A stretch of DNA of 64,000 nt from Aestuariivivens insulae (lineage in GTDB: Bacteria; Bacteroidota; Bacteroidia; Flavobacteriales; Flavobacteriaceae): assembly GCF_022662195.1 (NCBI RefSeq), contig NZ_JAKMCS010000007.1:62001-126000 (forward strand). The letters are read 5' to 3'. Positions 9,164 to 18,657 of this stretch are shown here, piece by piece (position 1 is the first letter of the stretch; each line of letters starts with the position of its first letter). Under the pieces are notes generated by a model that ran no database searches, was not told where the DNA came from, and saw nothing but the letters and a program-made list of their open reading frames with translations. Made by a program: the position numbers and the translations under genes.

Positions 9164-11014
9164 ATGGAGCAACGTTTATTAATACTGTTGTTAACCTTTT
9201 TTGCTTGTTTCAGTTGTAAAGAACAAAATGAAATAAGAATTGATGGAGAACTAAAAAAATGGCATCGCATTACACTAAATTTTGAGGGGCCTGAGACCAG
9301 TGAAATGGATGTCGATAATCCGTTTTTAAACTACCGTTTGGATGTTACCTTTAAAAATGGAGCAAAAACTTATATAATACCTGGGTTTTATGCGGCAGAC
9401 GGCAATGCAGCTGTAACCAGTTGTACGTCAGGTAATGTTTGGCAAGTGCGTTTTACGCCAGACACGGTCGGTAATTGGGTCTATTCTGTGTCCTTTAAAA
9501 AGGGTGAAAATATTGCTGTATCCCAGGTCGTATCAGGTGCTTCAAGTGCCGGTTTTATGGATGGGAACACAGGAACTTTTACTGTTACCGAATCGGACAA
9601 AACAGGAATTGATAATAGAGCAAAAGGCCGTTTGCAATATGTTGGAGAATCGTATTTAAAATTTGCCGACAGTCAAAAGTATTTTATTAAGTTAGGGGTA
9701 GATGCTCCAGAAAATTTATTGGCTTACAATGATTTTGATATGTCTACAAATGCCCTCGGCTTGCAAAAGGATTGGCAGCCCCATGCAATGGATTTTGAGG
9801 AAAGAGCATCTCCTTATCTTTGGCAGGGAGGAAAAGGAAAGAACCTTTTAGGAGCCATAAACTATTTGGCTAGTGAAGGGCTGAATGTGTTTTCATTCTT
9901 AACCTTTAATGTAGATGGAGACGATAGAAATATATTTCCTTATCTATTAAAAGTGCCAGTTGAAGAATATGAACTCTATGCCAGTATAAAAAAGAACAAG
10001 GATGCATGGGGTACCATGTTCCATAGAACCCGATTTGATGTTTCTAAATTGGACCAATGGGAACGGGTTTTTGAATATGCTGAAACAAAAGGTATGTTTT
10101 TGCATTTTAAAACCCATGAAACAGAAACAGACCATTTAATGGATAAAGGTGTTTTTGGTATTGAAGGCAAACTTTATTACAGGGAATTAATAGCTAGATT
10201 TGGTCATCATCTTTCAATGAATTGGAACTTGGGAGAGGAAAACAATCAACCGATTGAAGAAGTGAAAAAGGTGGCCCATTATGTGTCGAATTTAGATGCT
10301 TATAATAGTCATTTGGTTATTCATACCTTTCCAAATCAGGATGACCGATATGCAAAATTAGTTGGCAGTCAATCCCCTTTAACAGGAGCTTCTTTGCAAT
10401 TAAGTCACCCAGAATTTAGAGATGTGCATTCACGTGTTTTGAAGTGGCGAGAAAAATCAAATACCACTGGTAAAAAATGGGCTTTAGCAGTTGATGAACC
10501 AGGAAAAGCGGATATTGCCTTGCTGTCAGACGACGAGGATCCAGAGCATAATTATGCCAGGTCAAGAGCCATGTGGGGAACCCTTATGGCGGGTGGTTAT
10601 GGCGTAGAATGGTATTTTGGTTATGCAAGTCCTAATTCCGACCTAACCTGTCAGGATTTTAGAAGTCGTGATATGTTCTGGGATCAAAATAAGTATGCTC
10701 TAAACTTTTTCAACAAGAATATTCCTTTTTGGGATATGGAGCCAAATGATTCCCTAACCCTTGATTCGGTATCGTACTGTTTCGCTAAACAGGGTGAAAT
10801 ATATGTGGTTTATGCTGAAAGTAATGCTGATAAGATCAAGTTGGATATAGGTGCTTCAGGAAACATATTTGAAATAAAGTGGTACGATCCAAGAAACGGA
10901 GGTGGTTTACAAGATGGTTCAATTGCATTAGTAAAAGCAAATGGATCTGTTGATTTGGGAAGACCTCCAACAGCCCTGGACAAAGATTGGGTGATTTTGG
11001 TTAAAAGAAAATAA
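9164..11014 (+). CDS. DUF5060-containing putative glycoside hydrolase
   Basis: Predicted lipoprotein of 616 residues (lipobox FSCK, Cys 18). Residues about 22-130 resemble a DUF5060 beta-sandwich (WHRITLNFEGPETSE, NPFLNYRLDVTF, FTPDTVGNWVYSVSF). The middle (about 165-510) looks like a TIM-barrel glycosidase, with NWNLGEENNQ near 350 and ALAVDEPGKAD near 440 as likely acidic active-site strands. The C-terminus (about 525-616) resembles the putative collagen-binding domain usual in these proteins (IKWYDPRNGGGLQDGS). Members of this group act as exo-glycosidases on plant or algal glycans, but the exact activity cannot be read from sequence. It lies between the sulfatase-GH78 gene and a heparinase-like gene, so a role in trimming sulfated rhamnose/uronate oligosaccharides is inferred. 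Confidence 0.7.
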   Translation: MEQRLLILLLTFFACFSCKEQNEIRIDGELKKWHRITLNFEGPETSEMDVDNPFLNYRLDVTFKNGAKTYIIPGFYAADGNAAVTSCTSGNVWQVRFTPDTVGNWVYSVSFKKGENIAVSQVVSGASSAGFMDGNTGTFTVTESDKTGIDNRAKGRLQYVGESYLKFADSQKYFIKLGVDAPENLLAYNDFDMSTNALGLQKDWQPHAMDFEERASPYLWQGGKGKNLLGAINYLASEGLNVFSFLTFNVDGDDRNIFPYLLKVPVEEYELYASIKKNKDAWGTMFHRTRFDVSKLDQWERVFEYAETKGMFLHFKTHETETDHLMDKGVFGIEGKLYYRELIARFGHHLSMNWNLGEENNQPIEEVKKVAHYVSNLDAYNSHLVIHTFPNQDDRYAKLVGSQSPLTGASLQLSHPEFRDVHSRVLKWREKSNTTGKKWALAVDEPGKADIALLSDDEDPEHNYARSRAMWGTLMAGGYGVEWYFGYASPNSDLTCQDFRSRDMFWDQNKYALNFFNKNIPFWDMEPNDSLTLDSVSYCFAKQGEIYVVYAESNADKIKLDIGASGNIFEIKWYDPRNGGGLQDGSIALVKANGSVDLGRPPTALDKDWVILVKRK

Positions 11015-11024
11015 TCTCAAATAT

Positions 11025-13583
11025 ATGTTAGGATATTTTAAGACTATGATGTGCGGAGTCTTGTTATTCCAATGGATAATTGGATCGGCCCAAAAGACGG
11101 AAAGACCATTTATTTGGGTGTCCCAAAGCGATAGAGAAGAAATTTTAAATGAAATTGAAACCCAAGACTGGGCGAGATCGTTCTTTAAGGGGTTTAAGGA
11201 GAGATTAGACTCTAGCATTGTTTTGCATAAAACTTCACCTTATAAATTTTTAAAAGAGCTACCTTTTAATTGGTCAATTCAAAAGAAGGAGGGAGTGCCT
11301 CCTTTTAAGACCATTACAAAATTTGATGGGACTACAGCAAAGGACAGATATAATCTCAATACATATTTACAGGTTGGAATTGATAGTGGTGTTATGTACT
11401 ACTTGACAAATGAGAAACGTTATGCGCAATGTGCGTTAGATGTACTGTATAATTTTATTGAGGCTTTAGTTCAAATGAAGCCATCAATCCAACGGGGAAA
11501 TGGAGGATGGGTATATCCAAACGATCATTTAAGGGAAGCCCGCGTAATAGGGGCGCAGTTGCCCATTATTTATGATTTTATAGGATCCTTTCTTGAAAAA
11601 AATAAGAAGGCATACAGTGTTGGAGCAAAAGATTATAGGATGTTCTCAGTTGAAAATGCTCAAAAGGTCTTTCTTACTTATGCCAAACTTGCCGTTGAAC
11701 ATGGACATACTGGATCTAATTGGTCGGTATTGGAATCATACAGCCTAGTACAAAATGCTTTGGCCCTGAATGACTTGAAATTACGGCAACAGTATTTAAA
11801 TTATTATTTAGTGGATGGAACAGATACACAGGATGCCCTTCCAGATATTGGGGCAAAATACAAAAAGGAGGGAGATGTGTTTCCAGAAACATCACAATAC
11901 TCTAACGGAGTGGCCTCGTATACTACAACCTTAATGTACATGCTAAATAAATATCAACCAGATTTAAGATTAGGGAAAAAGTACTATAATATCCCTTTAG
12001 CCTTGGATAGATGGAATGCGTTGCGTTTTCCAAATAAAGAGATCATTAGATTTGGAGATGGACACCGGAAGTTTCGTACATCCTATGTTTCTTATGATAT
12101 GGCTTATTTGCTGGGACAACAAGATAGTGTTGATAAGCTTAAGGATAAATATGGTCCATTATTATCAAAGGGCATTGTAGAAGGATCTTATGATCGAGGA
12201 GCCGTAGGGAGACGATCAATGAGCGTTACAGTTTATACAACCCCATTACGGTTGCTTTGGATTCGAAAAACCAAAGATTATAAATATGGACCTTTTAAAG
12301 AACCAAGAACCGATAAATTCACCCATGCAGGTGTTTATTTGCAAAGAAATTTAAGTGCCACCCAAGATCCAAATTATGGTTTAATGTGTTTTGTAGGTGG
12401 AGCGCATATGGTACATGGCCATGCCAGTGGTATGGATATGGAACTTTATGGGGTAGGAGAGGTGTTAGGTGTAGATCACGGCCGGGGCAAGTATAGAACC
12501 AATTTGCATGAAAATTACTCGAGGTTATTTGCAGCCCATAATTCAGTAATTGTAAATGGAGCCAGTCAGGGTGAAGGCGGTTGGGTAAACTTGGGCATGA
12601 ACAGCACTCAATTAGTAGCTATGGAGCCAAAACCAAAAGAAAAGGCTGTATCACCAAACTACTCATTTACCAGAACACATTTTGTAGATGATAAAGGCGA
12701 TAAAGCAGAGGCCGTTCAAGATCGTACTATGGCCTTGGTAAGGACGTCACCTACCACAGGGTACTATGTAGATGTTTTTCGTTCAAAATCTTCATTGCCA
12801 AATGAATATCATGACTATTTGTACCATAATATCGGAGATCAGGTAACGTTTTTAAATGACGATTTAGACTTGAATCCAGATGAGAATAGATTTAAGGCTA
12901 ATGCCAATGCAGAGCATTTGTACAATAAAAAGTTTAGGAATCCTGGATGGCATTTTTTTGAAGACGTAAAATCATCGGGGATATATGAAAAAAATGTTAA
13001 TGCGACCTTTAAAATTTCGAGATTATTAGATGGTAAAGATAGGTCAATGCATGTATTTATAACAGGGGATAGTAATAGGGAGTATACTGTGGTTAATGCG
13101 CCAATTACATTTGAGGCTCCTGTCCCTTACAATCGAAAACCTACACCAACAATAGTAATACGCCAAAAAGGAGAGGCTTGGACACAACCTTTCGCAGTGG
13201 TTTACGAACCGTCATTAAGTAAAACTCACCAAGAAGGTATACAAGCCGTCTCTAAGTTGGAAAGTAATGGTAATTTTAAAGGAATTGAGGTAGTTAGTAA
13301 GATCAATTCTAAAAAGCTTACGCAAGTTATAATTAGTCAAGAGTCCAATGCCCTTTATGAAAATAAAGAACGGGATATAGAATTTATTGGGGCTTTTGCC
13401 ATTATTACCTTCGATAACAATAATAACCTGTTGGATGTTTATATGGGGCAAGGCACACAATTAAGAGTTAAAGACGTTAGCTTTAAATCAAAGGGTAAAA
13501 GCCCTGGATCTGTTTTTGTTGACTTCAAAGAAGAGATTCCAAGGATAGTATCTTCAAACAATGCGGAGGTGAAACTTAAATAA
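11025..13583 (+). CDS. Heparinase II/III-family lyase or dehydratase
   Basis: Secreted protein of 852 residues with a signal peptide ending GSAQ. Residues about 25-400 look like an (alpha/alpha)-toroid (NGGWVYPNDHLREARVIGAQ; EHGHTGSNWSVLESYSL). The following half matches the beta-sandwich region of heparinase II/III proteins, with the histidine-rich block AHMVHGHASGMDMELYG near 464-480 and the HENYSRLFAAHNSVIVNG block near 502-519. Known members are uronate-specific lyases. One heparinase-like protein in the Formosa ulvan PUL has been described, as I recall it, as an oligosaccharide dehydratase, so either lyase or dehydratase activity on rhamnosyl-uronate oligomers is possible. It is the last gene of the operon starting at 5621, 10 bp after its neighbour. 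Confidence 0.7.
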   Translation: MLGYFKTMMCGVLLFQWIIGSAQKTERPFIWVSQSDREEILNEIETQDWARSFFKGFKERLDSSIVLHKTSPYKFLKELPFNWSIQKKEGVPPFKTITKFDGTTAKDRYNLNTYLQVGIDSGVMYYLTNEKRYAQCALDVLYNFIEALVQMKPSIQRGNGGWVYPNDHLREARVIGAQLPIIYDFIGSFLEKNKKAYSVGAKDYRMFSVENAQKVFLTYAKLAVEHGHTGSNWSVLESYSLVQNALALNDLKLRQQYLNYYLVDGTDTQDALPDIGAKYKKEGDVFPETSQYSNGVASYTTTLMYMLNKYQPDLRLGKKYYNIPLALDRWNALRFPNKEIIRFGDGHRKFRTSYVSYDMAYLLGQQDSVDKLKDKYGPLLSKGIVEGSYDRGAVGRRSMSVTVYTTPLRLLWIRKTKDYKYGPFKEPRTDKFTHAGVYLQRNLSATQDPNYGLMCFVGGAHMVHGHASGMDMELYGVGEVLGVDHGRGKYRTNLHENYSRLFAAHNSVIVNGASQGEGGWVNLGMNSTQLVAMEPKPKEKAVSPNYSFTRTHFVDDKGDKAEAVQDRTMALVRTSPTTGYYVDVFRSKSSLPNEYHDYLYHNIGDQVTFLNDDLDLNPDENRFKANANAEHLYNKKFRNPGWHFFEDVKSSGIYEKNVNATFKISRLLDGKDRSMHVFITGDSNREYTVVNAPITFEAPVPYNRKPTPTIVIRQKGEAWTQPFAVVYEPSLSKTHQEGIQAVSKLESNGNFKGIEVVSKINSKKLTQVIISQESNALYENKERDIEFIGAFAIITFDNNNNLLDVYMGQGTQLRVKDVSFKSKGKSPGSVFVDFKEEIPRIVSSNNAEVKLK

Positions 13584-13629
13584 GTTCTCCAAATATTTCT
13601 AAGGATACATTTGTCATTTTTACTGTTTA

Positions 13630-13954
13630 ATACCAATTCTAACTTAAAATTACTCACTAAAACTTGCTCTTTTTCACCCAAACATCAAAATAAAACTTAA
13701 CTTAGCTTAGGCTAGGCTTGCGTTTTCTTTTTCGCTTAGATAATACCAAATCCACCATAGAACACCGCTAATAATCAATTTCTTTTTCTACTTATACTTC
13801 GTTGAAAAATAAAACCGTAGCTAATGCTATGCTTTGATTTTTCGCCTCACATAAGTGAAAAATAATCTTAACTCTATATGTTGCATTTTATAATAGATTT
13901 GGTATAAAAAATTGCTGCGTTTTATCTGGGAAATTTCAAATAAGAATTGGTATA
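13630..13954. repeat. Intergenic repeat A, copy 1 (interrupted by repeat B)
   Basis: The flanks match the uninterrupted copy at 41168-41327 read on the other strand. The left part runs from ATACCAATTCTAACTT to the TTTTCGCTTAG segment (13630-13740); the right part is ATTGCTGCGTTTTATCTG...AAGAATTGGTAT (about 13910-13954). The outer ends are inverted repeats of each other (TACCAATTCT / AGAATTGGTA). The inside holds TAGCTTAGGCTAGGC, a near-palindrome. The whole stretch 13584-13963 is otherwise non-coding. Confidence 0.75.
13743..13905. repeat. Intergenic repeat B, copy 1 (inserted inside repeat A)
   Basis: A 163-bp segment with perfect 10-bp inverted ends ATACCAAATC / GATTTGGTAT. It sits in the middle of repeat A, and a second copy lies at 32313-32472. 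The core around AACCGTAGCTAATGCTATGC resembles the core of repeat A, so A and B belong to one family. It has no coding capacity and looks like a MITE-like or otherwise mobilised non-autonomous element. Confidence 0.75.
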
Positions 13955-13963
13955 AATAGCACG

Positions 13964-14010
13964 TGCAGTATAGTGCAGGACAGGTTTTGGTAAATCCTAT
14001 TTTATCTTTA
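13964..14010 (+). promoter_or_regulatory. Tandem TGCAGGA operator with -7 box (copy b)
   Basis: Half-sites TGCAGTATAG (13964-13973) and TGCAGGACAG (13974-13983), 19 bp, then TATCTTTA (14003-14010). It lies 55 bp before the ATG at 14039 and drives the six-gene run 14039-25348. Confidence 0.8.
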
Positions 14011-14038
14011 AGCTTTAAATTTCATCTCTGTAAAGTAA

Positions 14039-15007
14039 ATGAATACGGTCAATTGGGGAATTATTGGATGTGGCAATGTGGCCGAAGTTAAAAGTGGCCC
14101 TGCTTTTCAAAAAGTAAAGCACTCTGCTTTAATATGCGTGATGCGCAGAAACGAAGAAAAAGTAAAGGATTTTGCCAAAAGGCATAACGTGCCAAATTAT
14201 ACAACCAGTGTTTCTAAATTGGTTAATGATGAAAGGGTGAACGCTATCTATATTGCAACCCCGCCTTCTTCACATTTACACTATACATTACAGGCCATTC
14301 AAGCAGGTAAAAGTGTGTATTTAGAAAAACCAATGGTGTTACATAGCAAAGAAGCCCATATACTTTTAAAAGCATTGAATAAAAGCAATGTAAAAGTTAC
14401 GGTAGCGCATTATCGTAGAAATTTACCTTTGTTTACTGAAGTGAAATCATTATTAGGTGCTAATGTAATTGGAAAAGTAGCTTCGGCAGAAATTGAAATA
14501 GCGCAATCGCAAAGTGCAAATTTAATAGCCAAAACAGATGAAAATTGGAGGTTAGATCCAGAAATTTCAGGTGGTGGCTATTTTCATGATATAGCACCGC
14601 ATCAAATAGACTTAATGTGTTATTATTTTGGAGATGTAGCCAAAATAAAAATAAATGCTATTCATGATAGTATGTCACCAAGTGATATGGTGAGTGGTGA
14701 AGTGGAATTTGAAAACGGCGTTCAATTTAAAGGAAGTTGGAACTTTGCTGCTTCAGAAGACAGTGACAGATGTACAATTACTGGCGAAAAGGGGACCATT
14801 ACATTTTCTTTTTATAGTGATGAGATTAGGGTTGAAACAACAGAAAAAAGAGAAACTTTTAAGTTTCAAAACCCAAAGCATGTACAGCAACCTATGATAG
14901 AACAGGTTGTGGGGTATTTTTTAGGCGAAAATGAAAATCCATGCTCGGTAGAAGAGGCCGCAGTGGTAACTGAAATTATGGATGCATTTTGTGGAATTGA
15001 TTACTAG
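14039..15007 (+). CDS. Gfo/Idh/MocA-family oxidoreductase
   Basis: NAD(P)-dependent sugar oxidoreductase of 322 residues without a signal peptide, so cytoplasmic. The N-terminal Rossmann fold shows WGIIGCGNVAE (residues 6-16). IYIATPPSSH and YLEKPMVLH follow, the latter containing the EKP motif with its catalytic-type lysine, and GGGYFHDIAPHQIDLM near 178 carries the active-site histidine region. It is the first gene after operator copy b and 2 bp ahead of the GH43 gene. In an ulvan locus it may oxidise or epimerise a released monosaccharide; the true substrate is unknown. It differs clearly from the second family member at 61701. Confidence 0.85.
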   Translation: MNTVNWGIIGCGNVAEVKSGPAFQKVKHSALICVMRRNEEKVKDFAKRHNVPNYTTSVSKLVNDERVNAIYIATPPSSHLHYTLQAIQAGKSVYLEKPMVLHSKEAHILLKALNKSNVKVTVAHYRRNLPLFTEVKSLLGANVIGKVASAEIEIAQSQSANLIAKTDENWRLDPEISGGGYFHDIAPHQIDLMCYYFGDVAKIKINAIHDSMSPSDMVSGEVEFENGVQFKGSWNFAASEDSDRCTITGEKGTITFSFYSDEIRVETTEKRETFKFQNPKHVQQPMIEQVVGYFLGENENPCSVEEAAVVTEIMDAFCGIDY

Positions 15008-15009
15008 TT

Positions 15010-16365
15010 GTGAATATAAATTTTAAAATATCAAATGGAGTTGTAATTGCAATGTTGTTAGTTGTAACATCTTTAAGGTCTCAAAACCCCATAGTTCCAA
15101 ACATAGGGCTAAATGATCCGCATATTCATATTTTTAATGACACCGCTTATGTTTACGCTTCACATGATACAGCTATAGATAATGACAAGTTCATCATGGA
15201 AGATTGGTGGGTGTGGTCATCGCCCGATTTAGTAAATTGGACGAAACGAAGTGTTTTAAGTCCTAAAGATACTTACATTGGAAAAGAATTTTCAAGATGT
15301 TGGGCTACCGATGCAGCTTTTAAAAATGGAAAATATTATTTCTACTTTTCAGAAGGCAACGAACAAACAGGCGTGGTAGTTGGCGATACTCCTATTGGGC
15401 CTTGGAAAGAGGTTTTAGGAAAGCCTTTGTTAAGTTCTAATTTAACACCTACTCACGAATATGATATGGCGGTTTTTGAAGACAATGGAGAGCATTACAT
15501 CATCTTTGGCGTATGGGATTATTACATCGCAAAACTTAATAATGATATGGTTAGTTTAGCAGAATTACCAAAGAAAATTGAAATTAATAATCCCCGAGGG
15601 CCATATAATCCATACGGCGAAAATAAAAAAATGCCAACAGATGATAAGCCTTTTGTGCATAAATATAAAGGAAAGTATTATTTGTCATGGGGTTGTTTTT
15701 ACGCCATGGCTGATAACCTTTATGGCCCTTATGATTATAAAGACACGGTTATTAAGGAAAAGAGTTTTGCCGAAGGTTTTGATGCACCCACATGGCCTAA
15801 CGGCTTTTTACAAGGTCGTCATGGGTCTTTCTTTGAATGGCATAACCAATGGTATTATATATATTGTGACGTAAGTCAAACGGGAAATCGCTATTTTAGA
15901 GATAGCTTTATAAGTTATATTCATTACAAGGATAATGGTGAAATGGCAACTATAAGAGTTGATGGTATTGGAGTAGGCAATTATGATGCTAACGCTAGTG
16001 TGGAAGCAGAAGATTATTTTAAGGCCGAAGGCATTAAAAAAGTGGAAAACACTTTGGGAGGATTTTCAATACAGCCGTGGGCAGATCAAAGTTATGTTGT
16101 TTACCCGAATGTGAAAGGCTTGCATAATAAAACAATATTAGCGTTTGAGGTGTTGGCTAATACATCGGCTAAAATAGAAGTTAGAGAGGCTAGCCCTAAC
16201 GGAAAACTTCTAACAATACTGGAAATACCTAAAAATGATAATTACACATTTCAAAAAAGACCATTCAAAATTAAAGATTTGAAGGAGGTTGTGTCTATTT
16301 GTTTTGTGTTTAAAACAGATGCTAATGAGTCCTTTGCAATAAATCGATTTGAATTCAAAAATTAA
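15010..16365 (+). CDS. GH43-type glycoside hydrolase (putative beta-xylosidase)
   Basis: Secreted five-bladed beta-propeller enzyme of 451 residues. The start is a GTG two bases after the previous stop; a later ATG at 15052 would shorten the signal peptide, so the GTG is preferred. GH43 features are NIGLNDPHIHIF with the catalytic-base candidate Asp 36, YVYASHD, WWVWSSPDLVNWTKRS, YYFYFSEG, and THEYDMAVFEDNGEHY with a candidate pKa-modulating Asp. Residues about 330-451 look like a carbohydrate-binding beta-sandwich (VEAEDYFKAEGIKK). In ulvan systems GH43 enzymes remove xylose, which fits here; an arabinofuranosidase activity is the alternative. Translation is closely coupled to the oxidoreductase gene. 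Confidence 0.8.
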   Translation: MNINFKISNGVVIAMLLVVTSLRSQNPIVPNIGLNDPHIHIFNDTAYVYASHDTAIDNDKFIMEDWWVWSSPDLVNWTKRSVLSPKDTYIGKEFSRCWATDAAFKNGKYYFYFSEGNEQTGVVVGDTPIGPWKEVLGKPLLSSNLTPTHEYDMAVFEDNGEHYIIFGVWDYYIAKLNNDMVSLAELPKKIEINNPRGPYNPYGENKKMPTDDKPFVHKYKGKYYLSWGCFYAMADNLYGPYDYKDTVIKEKSFAEGFDAPTWPNGFLQGRHGSFFEWHNQWYYIYCDVSQTGNRYFRDSFISYIHYKDNGEMATIRVDGIGVGNYDANASVEAEDYFKAEGIKKVENTLGGFSIQPWADQSYVVYPNVKGLHNKTILAFEVLANTSAKIEVREASPNGKLLTILEIPKNDNYTFQKRPFKIKDLKEVVSICFVFKTDANESFAINRFEFKN

Positions 16366-16388
16366 AACTATACAAACATTCAATACTA

Positions 16389-18650
16389 ATGAGAAGATTA
16401 CTTTTTTTAGCCTTACTGGCAATTTTTGTTTCCTGTGAAAAGGGAGCCTCTAATTCCAAAGATTATAAAGATGCTTCACTGTCTATAGAAGAAAGAGTTG
16501 AAGCACTATTGGCAAAATTATCTCTTGAGGAAAAAGTAGCACAAATGCGAATTTTTCATGCCAACATTGGTGTGAACCATAATGAAGATGGAAGTCTTAA
16601 ACTTTCCGATAGGGTGGTGGAAAAATTAAAATTAGGAATTGCCGGTATAAAAAATCCAGGTGAACACATTGATGCAGTTTCGGCGGCAAAATTCAATAAC
16701 GAACTTCAAAAGTACATTATTGAAAATAACCGATGGGGCATTCCTGCCTTATTCGTAACGGAATCTTATAATGGTGTTGACGCTACTGGATGTACTAAAT
16801 TTGGGCGTCCTATGACATCGGCAGCAACATTCAACCCAGAGCTTGTTCAAAGACAATGGGATGTGGTTGGACGTGAAGCCCGTTTACGCGGGATGCACAT
16901 GTGCCACTCTCCTGAAGCTGACTTAGTACGTGACCCAAGATTTGGACGTATGAGTGAGGCTTTTGGTGAAGATACTTACTTAACAACGCAAATGGTTAAA
17001 AATGCCATTATAGGTGTACAAGGAAATTATGAAGGTTTAGGTAAAGGTACTCATATTGGTGCTGTTGCTAAGCATTTTGCAGGTTATGGGCAAGTATTGG
17101 GAGGTTCCAATTTTGCCGCTATCGAAATTTCTCCAAGAACTTTAATAGATGAAATATATCCGCCATTTGAAGCAGCTGTTAAAGAAGCTAAAACGTTGGG
17201 GATTATGGCATCCCATGGCGATATTAATGGTGTGGCTTCCCATGGTAATCCAGAGTTGCTTACTGGTGTTTTGAGAGACCAATGGGGCTTTGAAGGGTAT
17301 GTGGTTTCAGATTCTAATGACATTGCACGTTTACATTATTTTATGAATGTTGCCGAAACCCCAGAAGACGCAGCGCGTATGGGCTTGGAAGCTGGTATTG
17401 ATATCGATTTATATGCTGAAGATTCGTATGCTTACCTGCCAGAAATGGTAAAGAAGAGCCCTGAATTAGAAACGTTGATTGATAGGTCTGTTAGACGTGT
17501 GTTGCGTACTAAATTCATCCTAGGTTTGTTTGATAATCCATATATCGATATTGAAACCGTTAAAAAAGGAAATAGAATGGAATCGTCATTGGAATTGGCA
17601 AAAGTATCAGATTTAGAGTCGGTTATTCTTCTTAAAAACGAAAATAACGCCTTACCACTTAACCCTAATAAGTCTACTAAAATTGCACTTTTGGGGCCAC
17701 TTCTAAAAGAGAATACTAAGGCTATGTTCAAGTCCGTAGTAGAAGATAACATTACGTTTGTAGCTGAAAAAGGCTTTCATTTAACCGATGAAAAAGGAGG
17801 AGAACCAAAACTGTTGGAAAGAGATGGTAAAGCTTTGGATAACCTCGTAAATATAGCTCGAAGCTCAGATATCGTTGTTTTGTTTTTAGGAGGTGATGAG
17901 TTTACGTCAAAAGAAGCCTTCTTTAACCATGCTTTGGGGGATAGAGCAACAATAGACCCTGTAGGCCCACAGGATGAATTAGTAGAACGCATAAAGGCTT
18001 TGGGGAAACCCGTTGTTGTAGTGCTAAAACACAGAAGAACTTTATCTATCAATACCATTGCAGAAAAAGCTGATGCCATATTAGATGTGTGGGATTTAAG
18101 TGAGTTTGGAGATGAATCTACAGCACGAATTATTTTTGGTGAAGTGTCGCCATCAGGAAAATCACCAGTTACAATACCAAGATCGATTGGGCAGTTGCCA
18201 TTTCATTATAGCATGAAAGAAATAAACTATAAAAAGGAGTATTTATTCCTTGACAAAGGACCATTGTATCCGTTTGGACATGGTTTAAGCTATGCCAATT
18301 TTGAGTATTCTGATATTAAAATTTCAAATTCTGAAATCACTCCAGGTACTGAATTGGAAGTAAGCGTAACAGTAACCAATACAAGCGATGTAAAAGCCAA
18401 AGAGGTGGTTCAAATGTATATAAAGGATGAAATAGGTTCTGTTACTCGTCCTGATAAAGAATTAAAAGGATTCCAGAAGATAGAATTTGATGCTGGAGAA
18501 AGTAAACAAGTAGCTTTTAAAATAACGCCTAAAATGCTGGAATTTATAGGTATTACAATGGAAAAAGTTTTGGAGGCTGGAGATTATACAGTAATGATCG
18601 GGACGTCTTCAAGAGATTATTTAAAAACAACATTTAAACTAAAAAAATAA
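16389..18650 (+). CDS. GH3 glycoside hydrolase lipoprotein (first)
   Basis: Periplasmic or surface lipoprotein of 753 residues (lipobox FVSC, Cys 16). The GH3 N-terminal TIM barrel shows [28 protein letters not shown] and the nucleophile motif VVSDSND with Asp 308. The (alpha/beta)6 sandwich domain includes [14 protein letters not shown], and a C-terminal Fn3-like domain ([21 protein letters not shown]) ends the protein. In the acid/base loop, FNHALGDR replaces the GEGxDR seen in the second GH3, so the two differ in specificity. Beta-xylosidase or beta-glucosidase activity is plausible, and ulvan contains xylose in place of some uronates. It lies 23 bp after the GH43 gene and 7 bp before GH105. 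Confidence 0.9.
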   Translation: MRRLLFLALLAIFVSCEKGASNSKDYKDASLSIEERVEALLAKLSLEEKVAQMRIFHANIGVNHNEDGSLKLSDRVVEKLKLGIAGIKNPGEHIDAVSAAKFNNELQKYIIENNRWGIPALFVTESYNGVDATGCTKFGRPMTSAATFNPELVQRQWDVVGREARLRGMHMCHSPEADLVRDPRFGRMSEAFGEDTYLTTQMVKNAIIGVQGNYEGLGKGTHIGAVAKHFAGYGQVLGGSNFAAIEISPRTLIDEIYPPFEAAVKEAKTLGIMASHGDINGVASHGNPELLTGVLRDQWGFEGYVVSDSNDIARLHYFMNVAETPEDAARMGLEAGIDIDLYAEDSYAYLPEMVKKSPELETLIDRSVRRVLRTKFILGLFDNPYIDIETVKKGNRMESSLELAKVSDLESVILLKNENNALPLNPNKSTKIALLGPLLKENTKAMFKSVVEDNITFVAEKGFHLTDEKGGEPKLLERDGKALDNLVNIARSSDIVVLFLGGDEFTSKEAFFNHALGDRATIDPVGPQDELVERIKALGKPVVVVLKHRRTLSINTIAEKADAILDVWDLSEFGDESTARIIFGEVSPSGKSPVTIPRSIGQLPFHYSMKEINYKKEYLFLDKGPLYPFGHGLSYANFEYSDIKISNSEITPGTELEVSVTVTNTSDVKAKEVVQMYIKDEIGSVTRPDKELKGFQKIEFDAGESKQVAFKITPKMLEFIGITMEKVLEAGDYTVMIGTSSRDYLKTTFKLKK

Positions 18651-18657
18651 AAACATC

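Noticed and set aside
13630-13954. The repeat-containing gap as an insertion sequence or CRISPR array
   Set aside because: There is no transposase frame and no regular direct repeat with spacers; only inverted-end repeats of about 160 bp are present.
14039-15007. GH109-type glycosidase for the Gfo/Idh/MocA protein
   Set aside because: No signal peptide and no GH109-specific pattern is visible; a cytoplasmic oxidoreductase is the simpler reading.
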